Origin: Achromobacter seleniivolatilans
GTDB taxonomy: Bacteria > Pseudomonadota > Gammaproteobacteria > Burkholderiales > Burkholderiaceae_B
Length of the DNA: 64,000 nucleotides
Direction: 5' to 3'
Assembly (NCBI RefSeq): GCF_030864005.1
Contig: NZ_CP132976.1
Span: 62,001 to 126,000 of the forward strand
This document shows, piece by piece, positions 26,754 through 35,484 of the stretch. How positions within the stretch are numbered: the first letter of the stretch is position 1; every line of letters starts with the position of its first letter. The position numbers and the translations under genes were made by a program. The notes below the pieces were generated by a model. It made no database searches and was not told the origin of the DNA. It worked only from the letters and a program-made list of their open reading frames with translations.

Positions 26754-28730
26754 TTACGCAGCCTCCTGGAGTTTCGCGTAGCGGGCGTTTTCGATGCGTT
26801 CGACCTCGGCCGCGGGTATGTAGAAGTCCACGTCGCGGTCATAGCTGCGCGCCACAAAAGTGATGATGATGCCGACGAGGCTGCCCACGGCCACGGCCCA
26901 CATGTGCCAGACCAGCGCAAAGCACAGCACCAGGCCCAGCATGGAAATCACAAACCCCACCGCGGTGTTGCGCGGCATATGGATGGGTTCGTACTTGGCA
27001 GGACGCACATAGGCTCGGCCCGCCTGCTTGTTATCCCAATGCTGTTCCAGCGAGGTGATCTCTGGCGTTACGGCAAAGTTGTAGGACGGCACGGGCGAAG
27101 CGGTAGCCCATTCCAGGCTGCGCGCATCCCAGGGATCGCCCGTCAGGTCGCGGTTTTGCTTGCGGTCTTTGACGCTGACAACAATCTGGATCAAGAGCGC
27201 CAAGATGCCCAGGCCGATGATGACCGCGCCAACCAGCGCCACGATCAGGTAGGGCTGCCAGTCCGCATGCGGATAGTGGTTCATGCGGCGCGTCATGCCC
27301 TTGAAGCCCAGGATGTACAGCGGCATGAAGGCCAGGAAGAAGCCGATCAGCCAGCACCAGAACGAGGTCTTGCCCCAGAATTCATTCAGCGTGAAACCGT
27401 AGACCTTGGGGAACCAGAAGGTCAGGCCCGCCAGGCAGCCGAACACCACGCCGCCAATAATGACGTTATGAAAGTGCGCCACCAGGAACAAGCTGTTGTG
27501 CAGCACGAAGTCTGCGCCCGGCACGGCAAGCAGCACGCCCGTCATGCCGCCGATGGCAAACGTGACCATGAAGCCTATCGTCCACAGCGTGGCGGAGTGA
27601 TAGCGGATGCGGCCGCGGAACATCGTGAAAAGCCAGTTGAACAGCTTCACGCCCGTGGGAATCGAAATGATCGATGTCATGATGCCAAAGAAGGCGTTCA
27701 CGTTGGCGCCCGAGCCCATGGTGAAGAAGTGGTGCAGCCACACGAAGAACGACAGAATGCCGATCGACGACGTGGCATACACCATCGACTTGTAGCCGAA
27801 CAGCGGCTTACGCGAGAACGTGGCAATGATTTCCGAGAACGCGCCAAACGCCGGCAGGATCAGGATGTAGACCTCGGGGTGGCCCCAGATCCAGATCAGG
27901 TTGATGTACATCATCGCGTTTCCACCAAGCTCGTTGGTGAAGAAATGCATGTCGAAGTACCGGTCCATCGTCAGCAGCGCCAAGGTCGCCGTCAGCACGG
28001 GGAACACCGCCACGATAAGGATGTTGGTGATCAGCGCGGTCCACGTGAACACCGGCATCTTCATCAGGTTCATGCCTGGCGCGCGCATGCGCAGAATGGT
28101 CACGATGAAGTTGATGCCCGACAGCGTGGTGCCCAATCCCGATATCTGCAAGGACCAGATGTAGTAGTCCACCCCCACGGTTGGACTGTATTGCAACCCT
28201 GATAATGGCGGATATGCGACCCAGCCCGTGGCGGCGAAGTCGCCTACGAACATCGAGATCATGACCAGAATCGCGCCCACGGCAGACAGCCAGAAACCCA
28301 GCGAGTTCACCAGCGGGTAAGCCACGTCGCGCGCGCCGATCTGCAACGGCACGACCACGTTCATCAATCCCAGGATCAGGGGCGTGGCTACGAAGAAGAT
28401 CATGATGACGCCGTGCGCCGTAAAGATCTGATCGTAGTGGTGCGGCGGCAGATAACCTGCGGCGTCGCCTACGGCCATGGCCTGCTGGGCGCGCATCATG
28501 ATGGCGTCGGCAAAGCCGCGCAGCAGCATGATCAGCGCCAGGATGATGTACATCGCGCCGATGCGCTTGTGATCGACGGTGGTGATCCACTCGGTCCACA
28601 GGTACCCCCACTTTCGGTAGTACGTCATGGCGGCCACGAGGGCCAGGCCGAGCAGGGTGACGACCCCCAGCGTGCCCATGATGATGGGCTCGTGGTAGGG
28701 GACCGCCTCTAGGGTCAGTTTGCCGAACAT
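26754..28730 (-). CDS. cyoB: Cytochrome o ubiquinol oxidase subunit I
   Basis: A 658-residue haem-copper oxidase catalytic subunit. It has the low-spin haem His in [16 protein letters not shown], the [13 protein letters not shown] motif (copper His and the cross-linked Tyr), LHHFFTMG (two copper His) and HFHNVIIGG (haem o3 and low-spin ligands). It carries the quinol-oxidase extension at both ends. The enzyme oxidises ubiquinol, reduces oxygen to water and pumps protons. The coding start overlaps the cyoA end by 16 bp. Confidence 0.97.
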   Translation of the reverse strand: MFGKLTLEAVPYHEPIIMGTLGVVTLLGLALVAAMTYYRKWGYLWTEWITTVDHKRIGAMYIILALIMLLRGFADAIMMRAQQAMAVGDAAGYLPPHHYDQIFTAHGVIMIFFVATPLILGLMNVVVPLQIGARDVAYPLVNSLGFWLSAVGAILVMISMFVGDFAATGWVAYPPLSGLQYSPTVGVDYYIWSLQISGLGTTLSGINFIVTILRMRAPGMNLMKMPVFTWTALITNILIVAVFPVLTATLALLTMDRYFDMHFFTNELGGNAMMYINLIWIWGHPEVYILILPAFGAFSEIIATFSRKPLFGYKSMVYATSSIGILSFFVWLHHFFTMGSGANVNAFFGIMTSIISIPTGVKLFNWLFTMFRGRIRYHSATLWTIGFMVTFAIGGMTGVLLAVPGADFVLHNSLFLVAHFHNVIIGGVVFGCLAGLTFWFPKVYGFTLNEFWGKTSFWCWLIGFFLAFMPLYILGFKGMTRRMNHYPHADWQPYLIVALVGAVIIGLGILALLIQIVVSVKDRKQNRDLTGDPWDARSLEWATASPVPSYNFAVTPEITSLEQHWDNKQAGRAYVRPAKYEPIHMPRNTAVGFVISMLGLVLCFALVWHMWAVAVGSLVGIIITFVARSYDRDVDFYIPAAEVERIENARYAKLQEAA

Positions 28731-29686
28731 AGTTCGCTCGCTATTGCTTGTTCAAGGGATTGCGTCAGCGCCAGTTGTTTGGCGGTCGAGCGCGGCGCGC
28801 CATGGCTGTGCATGTACAGGTTGACGATGGAGTCGAACAGCGCAGGCTGCACTTGCGAATACACCGCCGGTTCCATGCGGCCGCTGGGCTGGGCCAGACG
28901 TTCATAGGCGGCGGCATCCAGCTTTTGTGGCGCGTTTTGCGCTTGCTTGACCCAGGTGTCGAATTCAGCGCGCGAGGTCGCGTGCGTCAGGAAGTGCATG
29001 TCGGAAAAGCCGGGACCGCTGTAGGCCGCCGACAGGCCGGGAAAATCGCCCGGTTCGTCGGCGATCAGGTGCAGGCGGGTTTGCATGCCGGCCATCGCAT
29101 AGATCTGGGTGCCCAGTTGCGGGATGAAGAACGAATTCATCATCGACTGCGCCGTCAGCTTGAATTCCAGCGGCGTGCCCACGGGGACCGGCAACTGGTT
29201 AATGGTGGCGATGCCGTAATCCGGATAGATGAAGAGCCACTTCCAGTCCAGCGCCACGACTTCAATGCGCAGCGGCGCCACTTCGGATTGCAGGGGCTTG
29301 TAGGGGTCCAGTTCGTGCGTGGTCTTCCAGATCAGCACGGCCAGAATGGCGACGATGATGCAGGGAATGGTCCACACGATCACTTCAATGCTGGTGGAAT
29401 GCGACCACTTCGGTTCGTAGCGTGCGCGAGTATTGGTCTCGCGGTAGCGCCAGCCGAAGTACAAGGTCAGCAGGATCACGGGGATCACCACCAGCAACAT
29501 GAGGCCCGAGGCGATCAGAATCAGGTTTTTGGTCTGAACGCCGATATCGCCCTTGGGTGAAAACAGCGCCATTTCGCAGCCGCTCAACAGCAGGGGCAGC
29601 AAAGCTATACACGCTGCCTTGGGTAGCGCGCGCAAGCGGGATGCCCGGGCGCCAGCACGCCGGGCCCAGGTTCGAGAGTTGGACAT
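28715..29686 (-). CDS. cyoA: Cytochrome o ubiquinol oxidase subunit II
   Basis: A 323-residue subunit II. The ATG at 29686 is preferred over the one at 29719 because AAGGGA lies 7 bp upstream. The signal [13 protein letters not shown] has a lipobox, as in E. coli CyoA. Two membrane helices follow ([18 protein letters not shown] and [18 protein letters not shown]), then the cupredoxin domain ([39 protein letters not shown]). The Cu-A ligands of cytochrome c oxidases are absent, as expected for a quinol oxidase. First gene of the operon. Confidence 0.95.
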   Translation of the reverse strand: MSNSRTWARRAGARASRLRALPKAACIALLPLLLSGCEMALFSPKGDIGVQTKNLILIASGLMLLVVIPVILLTLYFGWRYRETNTRARYEPKWSHSTSIEVIVWTIPCIIVAILAVLIWKTTHELDPYKPLQSEVAPLRIEVVALDWKWLFIYPDYGIATINQLPVPVGTPLEFKLTAQSMMNSFFIPQLGTQIYAMAGMQTRLHLIADEPGDFPGLSAAYSGPGFSDMHFLTHATSRAEFDTWVKQAQNAPQKLDAAAYERLAQPSGRMEPAVYSQVQPALFDSIVNLYMHSHGAPRSTAKQLALTQSLEQAIASELCSAN

Positions 29687-29710
29687 GTGATATCCCTTGG
29701 TTACGGACAC

Positions 29711-29850
29711 TAAGTCCATACATCAGCCAGGGATTGGGTCAGGCGGTAGCGCGGCGGCATCTGTATGGCTGTAAAGCCGTACAAGATTTATAATGTATGG
29801 ACTTAATTCAAGTTTGTTGCCATACTAATTGATTAATATCATCCATACAT
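29711..29850. promoter_or_regulatory. Repeated operator in the cyoA-mocR intergenic region
   Basis: TAAGTCCATACAT at 29711-29723 recurs as an exact inverted copy at 29793-29805. Shorter copies occur at 29762-29768 (TGTATGG) and 29842-29850 (TCCATACAT). The four sites flank the two divergent starts. MocR regulators characteristically bind repeated sites between themselves and their target operon, so these are likely operators of the adjacent regulator. Confidence 0.75.
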
Positions 29851-29876
29851 TGCGACATTCTGGCGCAGGTAAATCC

Positions 29877-31265
29877 ATGCAAGACGACGATATGTATGCA
29901 GTTTGGCCGGAGAAACTCACGCGTGGCGGGGGGCCTCGCTACCGTCAGATTGCGGATTTCATTGCACAGGCAGTGTTGGAAAACCGCCTGCTACCGGGCG
30001 ACCGCTTGCCGCCGCAGCGCGGCTTGGCCCAGCGGCTGGGCGTAGACCTGACCACGGTGACTCGCGCTTATGCCGAAGCCGGGCAGCGGGGGTTATTGGA
30101 TCCGCGCGGCGCGTTGGGCACGTTTATCGCCCGGCCAGCCGCTCAGTCCGCGCAACTGATTGACTTGGGCATGAACATGCCGCCCGCGCCGCTGGGCTGT
30201 GATCTGCAAGATTTAGTGCAGCACGGTTTGGGCAAGGTGATGGACCGGCATGACGTCAATGTGATGATGGCTTACCACTTGGCAGGCGGCGGTCCCGAAG
30301 GGCGCGAGGCTGGCGCGCAGTGGCTGGCGCAAGCCGTCGGGCCGATTGATCCCGCGCTGGTGCTGGTATGTCCCGGGGCGCAAGCCGCGCTGGCTGCGTT
30401 GATCCTGGCCTGCAGCCAACCCGGAGACAGCATCGTTGCGGAACCGCTGGTGTATCCGGGGCTGCTTAGTGCGGCCCAGCATCTGGGCCGTCAGGTGTTG
30501 GCGGCCGAGGCCGATGCGGACGGCATGACGCCCGCCGGCCTTGAGCGCGCCTGCCGCGAAAGCGGCAGCCGGCTGGTCTATCTGAATCCCACGCTGCAAA
30601 ATCCCACGGCCCATACGATGAGCGCCCAGCGCCGTCGCGATCTGGTGCGCTCGGCCTCGGCCTGCGGCGCCATGATTATCGAAGACGATCCTTATCGGCT
30701 GTTTCTGGACGATGCGCCGCCGCCTTTGGCGAGTTATGCGCCAGCATCCGTGTTTCATATCGCGACGCTGGCCAAGTGTTTGACGCCTGGCCTGCGCACG
30801 GCCTTTGTACTGAGTCCAGACCAGGAAAGCCGCGAACAAGTGTTGGCGGCGATGCGCTCTTTCGCGCTGATGGCCACGCCCCTGATGGGCGCGCTGACTA
30901 CCCAATGGATCGTCAGCGGAACCGCGCAAGTCATCTTGAATGGCGTGCGCGCCGAGGCTCAGGCGCGGCAACGGCTGGCTCGCCAGTTGCTGCCGGGTCC
31001 GTTCCACGCAGACCCAGTGGGCATACACGTTTGGCAGACCTTGCCCGCGCCATGGACCGCCATGGATCTGGCGCGAGTGGCTCGTGACGAAGGGTTAAGC
31101 GTCACGTCGTCGGATGCCTTTCAGGTTGGCGCTGGCGCCGGACCTAATGCGATTCGAATCTCTTTAGGGGGCGTGAAGGATCGCCAGGCGCTGGCGCATG
31201 CGCTGGATAAATTGGCCGAGCTGATGCGCCGCCGTCCGTATGCGCACCGGGACCCTATCGTTTAA
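29877..31265 (+). CDS. MocR-family (GntR/aminotransferase) regulator
   Basis: A 462-residue regulator. Residues about 10-75 are a GntR winged helix (YRQIADFIAQAVLENRLLPGDRLPPQRGLAQRLGVDLTTVTRAY is split over this part). The rest is an aminotransferase fold I domain: CPGAQAALAALILA, YLNPTLQNPTAHTMS, MIIEDDPYRLFLD, the PLP Lys in TLAKCLTPGLRTAF, and a C-terminal Arg (NAIRISLGG). Such proteins sense PLP or an amino compound bound to it. The gene is divergent from cyoABCD-aminotransferase, its likely target. The start at 29877 is chosen over 29829 because the latter lies in the operator region. Its stop overlaps the convergent LysR stop. Confidence 0.88.
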   Translation: MQDDDMYAVWPEKLTRGGGPRYRQIADFIAQAVLENRLLPGDRLPPQRGLAQRLGVDLTTVTRAYAEAGQRGLLDPRGALGTFIARPAAQSAQLIDLGMNMPPAPLGCDLQDLVQHGLGKVMDRHDVNVMMAYHLAGGGPEGREAGAQWLAQAVGPIDPALVLVCPGAQAALAALILACSQPGDSIVAEPLVYPGLLSAAQHLGRQVLAAEADADGMTPAGLERACRESGSRLVYLNPTLQNPTAHTMSAQRRRDLVRSASACGAMIIEDDPYRLFLDDAPPPLASYAPASVFHIATLAKCLTPGLRTAFVLSPDQESREQVLAAMRSFALMATPLMGALTTQWIVSGTAQVILNGVRAEAQARQRLARQLLPGPFHADPVGIHVWQTLPAPWTAMDLARVARDEGLSVTSSDAFQVGAGAGPNAIRISLGGVKDRQALAHALDKLAELMRRRPYAHRDPIV

Positions 31266-32182
31266 GCGGGATGAAGGGGGGCTGCCGCCGGCTGTCCGCT
31301 TTCTTCCAGCAGCCAATCCCGAAACGCCGCCAGCGCTGGCGTGACCAGCTTGTCGGGCGGCGCCAGAAAGAAGTAACCCGCGCCCGTGCTGAAGGTTTCG
31401 TCCAGCGCGGGCACCAACACGCCTTGGCGGATTTCATCCTCTACCAGGAACGTGGGCAATAGCCCGATGCCGATGCCCGAGGCCGCGGCCTGGATCAAGT
31501 GGGTCGTCAATTCAAACTGCGCGCCCATGCGCATCGTGCGCACGGGCAGCCCGTGCGCCTCAAACCAATGGCGCCACACGGCGGGGCGGGCGGCCACTTG
31601 CAGCAGCATGTGCTGGGACAGATCGGCAGGCGTGCGGGCCGGATGTCTGGCGGCCAGCTCGGGGCTGATGACAGGAATGACGTGTTCGTCCATCAAGCGG
31701 TAGGGCACCAGACCCGGCCAGTCTCCGTCACCCACGGCAATGACGGCATCAATGCCCGCCAGGTCCAGATCAAAGCGCAACACCCGCGAATGCAGGTGAA
31801 CCAGAATACCGGGGTGCTGCGCGTAAAAGCGGTTCAGCCGCGGCATGAGCCACTTTGCCGTGAACGTGGGCAGCGCGGCCAGATGGATGGCGCCGCGTCC
31901 GGTGCGGTGCGAGATCGCTTGCAGCGACGCGCTGCGGATGCGTTGCAGTACCGCCTCCAGTTCCTTTTGGTATCCCCGCCCGGCGTCGGTCAGAAGAATC
32001 CGGCGCTTTTCACGCCGGAACAGCGGCACGTCCAAAAGCGCTTCCAGCGCCTGCACCTGCCGGCTGACGGCGCTTTGCGTTAACGCCAATTCCGCGGCGG
32101 CTCGCGTAAAGCTCAGATGGCGGGCGCTGGCTTCGAAAGCCAGCAACAAAGACATGGACGGGGTCAGGCGGCGCGGGTTCAT
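31262..32182 (-). CDS. LysR-family regulator (GcvA-like)
   Basis: A 306-residue LysR regulator. The N-terminal helix-turn-helix is LLAFEASARHLSFTRAAAELALTQSAVSRQVQALE; the effector domain has IHLAALPTFTAKWLMPRL and ASGIGIGLLPTFLVEDEI, the pattern of the GcvA/AmpR subgroup. It is divergent from the SDR gene (160 bp gap) and so most likely controls the SDR-DHDPS unit in response to a pathway intermediate. Its 3' end overlaps the MocR gene by 4 bp, tail to tail. Confidence 0.9.
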   Translation of the reverse strand: MNPRRLTPSMSLLLAFEASARHLSFTRAAAELALTQSAVSRQVQALEALLDVPLFRREKRRILLTDAGRGYQKELEAVLQRIRSASLQAISHRTGRGAIHLAALPTFTAKWLMPRLNRFYAQHPGILVHLHSRVLRFDLDLAGIDAVIAVGDGDWPGLVPYRLMDEHVIPVISPELAARHPARTPADLSQHMLLQVAARPAVWRHWFEAHGLPVRTMRMGAQFELTTHLIQAAASGIGIGLLPTFLVEDEIRQGVLVPALDETFSTGAGYFFLAPPDKLVTPALAAFRDWLLEESGQPAAAPLHPA

Positions 32183-32342
32183 TCTGGAAACACATGAAAG
32201 ATAGGCATTAACTGTACCGTGTTGCGGGAAAGATCATTCATAAAGTGAATGATCTGCCTGAGTATTTTCCATTTTTCTTGAGAGGCCTGCATAAGGAAAA
32301 TAGACGTGAAGCAATGCAAGCGTCACATTCACGGAGGTAATG

Positions 32343-33128
32343 ATGGATCTGGGTATCAAGAACAAGACCGCATTGGTGCTGGGCGGCGGCGGCGGATTGG
32401 GCAGCGCGATTGCGGGGGCGCTGGCACAGGAAGGCGTCAAGGTCGTCGTGGCCGACCTGAACCTGGATGCTGCCACTGCCACGGCGGACAAGATCACCAT
32501 AGATGGCCTGAGCGCTGTTGCGATGCAATGGGATTTGCGGGCGCTGGATGCCTTCGACAGCCAGGTAGCTTGGATTGAAGCGAATGTCGGCCCGGTCGAT
32601 ATCCTGATTAACAACACGGGCGGTCCGCCGCCCACGCCGTCTTCCGGCCAGCAGGCGGATCTGTGGCGCGAACACTTCGAAGGCATGGTGCTGTCCGTCA
32701 TCAAGCTGACCGACCGCGTATTGCCGGGCATGCGCCAACGCGGCTGGGGAAGAATCATCACCAGCACCTCGTCGGGCGTGATTGCTCCGATTCCCAACCT
32801 GGGTATCTCGAACGCGTTGCGCATGTCGCTCGTGGGCTGGTCCAAGACGCTGGCGCGTGAAGTGGGCAAGGACGGTATTACGTCGAACATCGTGCTGCCC
32901 GGCCGTATCGCCACCGCCCGCATCACGTTCCTGGACGAAGCGCGCGCCAAACGCGAAGGCCGCAGCGTTGAAGAGGTCAGCACCGAGAGCACCGCCGCCA
33001 TCCCGGCAGGCCGCTACGGCGACCCCAAGGAGTACGGCGACACGGTTGCGTTCCTGGCCAGCGCGCGGGCCAGCTACATCACCGGTTCCACGATCCGGGT
33101 CGATGGCGGCCTGATCGCCAGTATCTAA
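32343..33128 (+). CDS. SDR-family oxidoreductase
   Basis: A 261-residue classical short-chain dehydrogenase. NAD(P) motif ALVLGGGGGLGSAIAGAL (Gly-rich, unusually five Gly), NNTGGPPP (in place of NNAG), catalytic Ser in ITSTSSGVIAPIP; the following segment reads NLGISNALRMSLVGWSKTLAREVGKDGI, where the usual Tyr-x3-Lys is not present (SNALRM stands where YxxxK should be). The C-terminus has TGSTIRVDGG. GGAGG lies 5 bp before the second of two adjacent ATGs. This subgroup resembles 3-oxoacyl-ACP reductase-like or sugar-acid dehydrogenases of unknown substrate. It is followed by the DHDPS-family gene. Confidence 0.82.
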   Translation: MDLGIKNKTALVLGGGGGLGSAIAGALAQEGVKVVVADLNLDAATATADKITIDGLSAVAMQWDLRALDAFDSQVAWIEANVGPVDILINNTGGPPPTPSSGQQADLWREHFEGMVLSVIKLTDRVLPGMRQRGWGRIITSTSSGVIAPIPNLGISNALRMSLVGWSKTLAREVGKDGITSNIVLPGRIATARITFLDEARAKREGRSVEEVSTESTAAIPAGRYGDPKEYGDTVAFLASARASYITGSTIRVDGGLIASI

Positions 33129-33164
33129 AGCGCTTCGGCGGACATAAAACTTTCAAGGACCTAG

Positions 33165-34103
33165 ATGATGAAACTGACTGCTGATGCCAAGGGCGTGTTT
33201 CCGATTGCGCCCACCCCGTTCTTTGACGACGGCGCCGTGGACCACGCGTCGATCGACCGGATGATGGATTTTTATCAGGCTTGCGGCTCGACCGGCCTGA
33301 CGGTGCTGGGCCAGTTGGGCGAAGCGCCCAAATTGGATTTCGCGGAATCGCTGGACATTGCATCGCAGGTCATCGGCAAGGCGGGCGGCATGCCTGTCGT
33401 AGTGGGCGTGTCCGCCCCCGGTTTCGCATCCATGCGCGCGCTGTCGCGAGAGGTCATGGACCGCGGCGCGGCTGGCGTGATGATTGCGCCGCCCAACACC
33501 TTGCGCACCGACGATCAGATCGTCAATTACTACCACCAGGCGGTTGAAGCCATTGGCGACGATGTGCCCTTTGTGCTTCAGGACTATCCGCTGACGTTTT
33601 CCGTGCAGATGGCGCCCACTGTCATCCGGCGCATCGTGACGGATCTGGCCTCGTGCGTGATGCTCAAGCACGAAGACTGGCCCGGCCTGGAAAAGATCTC
33701 GGCGCTGCGCCGCTTTGAAGCCGAAGGCACCATGCGCCACATTTCCATCCTGTGCGGCAATAACGGCCTGTTCCTGGACTACGAGATGGCGCGCGGCGCC
33801 GACGGCGCCAACACGGGCTACTGCTTCCCGGACATGCTGTGCGACTTCGTCAAATGGGTGGGTGAGGGCAAGATTGAAGCCGCCCACGATCTGTTTGACG
33901 CGCATCTGCCGTTGTTGCGCTATGAACAGCAACCGGGTGTGGGGCTGGCGGTGCGCAAATACGTGATGATGCGCCGGGGCATCTTGACGAGCGCGGCGCA
34001 ACGCCGTCCGGGTAGCGTGTTGACGGCGCAGGCGAAGACCGAGGTCGATCATCTGCTTGCCCGCCTGGGCAAGCATGATCCGCGAGCGCGCAACCTGGTG
34101 TAA
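33165..34103 (+). CDS. Dihydrodipicolinate synthase-family lyase/deaminase
   Basis: A 312-residue NAL-superfamily barrel. It has the catalytic Tyr in VLQDYPLTF and the Schiff-base Lys in CVMLKHEDWPG. The substrate loop is GLTVLGQLGEAPKLDF, where true DapA has GTTGES. This favours a catabolic member (for example a 4-hydroxy-1-pyrroline-2-carboxylate deaminase, KDG-type aldolase or similar) over lysine biosynthesis. Start uncertain by one codon (ATGATG). It lies 36 bp after the SDR gene, and convergent to the D-amino-acid dehydrogenase, with a terminator between. Confidence 0.82.
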   Translation: MMKLTADAKGVFPIAPTPFFDDGAVDHASIDRMMDFYQACGSTGLTVLGQLGEAPKLDFAESLDIASQVIGKAGGMPVVVGVSAPGFASMRALSREVMDRGAAGVMIAPPNTLRTDDQIVNYYHQAVEAIGDDVPFVLQDYPLTFSVQMAPTVIRRIVTDLASCVMLKHEDWPGLEKISALRRFEAEGTMRHISILCGNNGLFLDYEMARGADGANTGYCFPDMLCDFVKWVGEGKIEAAHDLFDAHLPLLRYEQQPGVGLAVRKYVMMRRGILTSAAQRRPGSVLTAQAKTEVDHLLARLGKHDPRARNLV

Positions 34104-34152
34104 AGCGAGAAGGATTGACGCCGAAGTGCGGCAAGTGACAATGACGAATATC

Positions 34153-34186
34153 CGGGCCGGCAAGGCTGGCCCGATTGCCGTTTTCT
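34153..34186 (+). terminator. Intrinsic terminator after the DHDPS-family gene
   Basis: CGGGCCGGC, loop AAG and GGCTGGCCCG form a 9-bp stem, followed by ATTGCCGTTTTCTT. It also stands downstream of the convergent minus-strand gene. Confidence 0.75.
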
Positions 34187-34239
34187 TACCGCGCGTCTTT
34201 CTACCGCATGTCTTCCTTCCGCATGTCTTCCTACCGCGA
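34181..34239. repeat. 15-bp tandem repeat, four imperfect units
   Basis: Units GTCTTTCTACCGCAT (34195), GTCTTCCTTCCGCAT (34210) and GTCTTCCTACCGCGA (34225), with a degenerate first unit TTTTCTTACCGCGC at 34181. The last unit runs into the stop of the D-amino-acid dehydrogenase gene. A small VNTR-like locus is likely. Confidence 0.8.
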
Positions 34240-35484
34240 AAAGCGTTGAATGGAGTAGGGAGCGAGATCCACTCGCGGCGCCTGCTTTGCCAGCAAATCC
34301 GCAATCAGCAATCCGGTTGTGGCGGATTGCGTCAGCCCCAGATGACCGTGCCCGAACGCATACAGCACCGACTCGTTGTTGGGGGAGCGGCCGATGACCG
34401 GCAGTGAGTCTGGTGTGGCGGGGCGGTGCCCCGCCCATTGCACGGCGCCCGTTTCGTCCATGCCGGGCAGTAGGCGCCGGCCCATGGTCAACAGCGCCTG
34501 ACTGCGCGCGTAATTGGGCGGGGCATTGAGTCCTGCGAATTCGGCTGCGCCGCCGATGCGCAGGCCGACAGACAACGGCGTCGCGACGAATTTGCGTTCT
34601 GCAAAGATCACCTCGCGTTGCAGCATGGCGCCTGCTGCGGGCAGCGTGGTGTTGTAGCCTCTTTCACTTTCCAGCAGCACGCGGTCGCCGGCAGTGCGCG
34701 CAAGCGGCGCGGACCAAGCGCCGGCCGCGACCACAATGTGTGCGGCGTCTATCGAGCGGCCATCTTCAAGCAAAGCGGCCGGGCGGTTGCGATTGCGAAT
34801 GTTCAGCCCCCGGACCTGACCTGCCACCAAGGTGGCGCCGTTCGCCGCAACGTGACGGCGTAGCGCGTCAACAATGGCTTTGGGGTCAGACACGTGGGCG
34901 CAATCGTGCAACCTGACACCACAGGAAAACACAGGGGCCAGACGGGGCTCCAGGCTGCGGATCTCGTCGGCGGATAAGGCTGTCCAGTTCACGCCAAGCT
35001 CGCGCTTTAGCGCCCAGTTGGCGGTGTCGGCTCGGAAGTTGCTTTCCTGTTCGTACACCGTGATGGCGCCGTGGCAATGGATCTGGTCACGCAGGCCAAT
35101 CGTGTCCAGCATCGGAATGAAATCTTCCAGCGCCCGGTTGTTCAAGCGGGCCAGCGCCTCGGAAATGCGGCGATAGGCGCCGGGCTTGCTGACCGCGTTA
35201 AAAGCCATGAACCACGGCAGCGCCCGGGGCAGGTGTTGCCATCTGAGCGCAAGCGGTCCCAACGGGTCCATCAGCCATTTGATGGCCTTCCATTGAACCC
35301 CTGGGACCGAAAACGGGGTGTGTTCGGCAACGGCAATGGAACCCGCGTTGCCATGAGAGGCGCGGTCGCCTTCAAACGCCGGGTCAATGACGGTGACCGA
35401 GAAGCCCGTTTGCTGTGCCGCCAACGCGCAATTCAAACCGACTATGCCGGCCCCGATGATGATGACGTCCTGACCCGGGTTCAT
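34231..35484 (-). CDS. D-amino-acid dehydrogenase-like FAD protein
   Basis: A 417-residue DadA-type flavoprotein. It begins DVIIIGAGIVGLNCALAAQ (dinucleotide motif) and has ASHGNAGSIAVAEHTPFS, a DadA signature near residue 45, and the C-terminal GHGHLGLTQSATTG. Enzymes of this group oxidise D-amino acids (D-Ala, D-hydroxyproline) to imino acids and pass electrons to the quinone pool. With the Ldh/DpkA-type gene upstream (ATGA overlap) and the DHDPS-like gene facing it, a D-proline, hydroxyproline or related imino-acid route is plausible. No epimerase or racemase gene is nearby. Confidence 0.82.
   Translation of the reverse strand: MNPGQDVIIIGAGIVGLNCALAAQQTGFSVTVIDPAFEGDRASHGNAGSIAVAEHTPFSVPGVQWKAIKWLMDPLGPLALRWQHLPRALPWFMAFNAVSKPGAYRRISEALARLNNRALEDFIPMLDTIGLRDQIHCHGAITVYEQESNFRADTANWALKRELGVNWTALSADEIRSLEPRLAPVFSCGVRLHDCAHVSDPKAIVDALRRHVAANGATLVAGQVRGLNIRNRNRPAALLEDGRSIDAAHIVVAAGAWSAPLARTAGDRVLLESERGYNTTLPAAGAMLQREVIFAERKFVATPLSVGLRIGGAAEFAGLNAPPNYARSQALLTMGRRLLPGMDETGAVQWAGHRPATPDSLPVIGRSPNNESVLYAFGHGHLGLTQSATTGLLIADLLAKQAPRVDLAPYSIQRFSR

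Noticed and set aside
26193..28202. 669-codon plus-strand open frame opposite cyoB/cyoC
   Set aside because: Rich in Arg/His/Gln/Asp with no fold; the minus strand encodes oxidase subunits with all metal ligands.
32343..34103. Lysine biosynthesis role for the DHDPS-like gene
   Set aside because: The GTTGES substrate loop of DapA is replaced and the gene sits with oxidoreductases and a LysR regulator, which points to catabolism.
33153..34304. Minus-strand open frame opposite the DHDPS-family gene, with a CGRKT repeat
   Set aside because: The repeat-like residues are only the translation of the 15-bp tandem repeat in the wrong frame.
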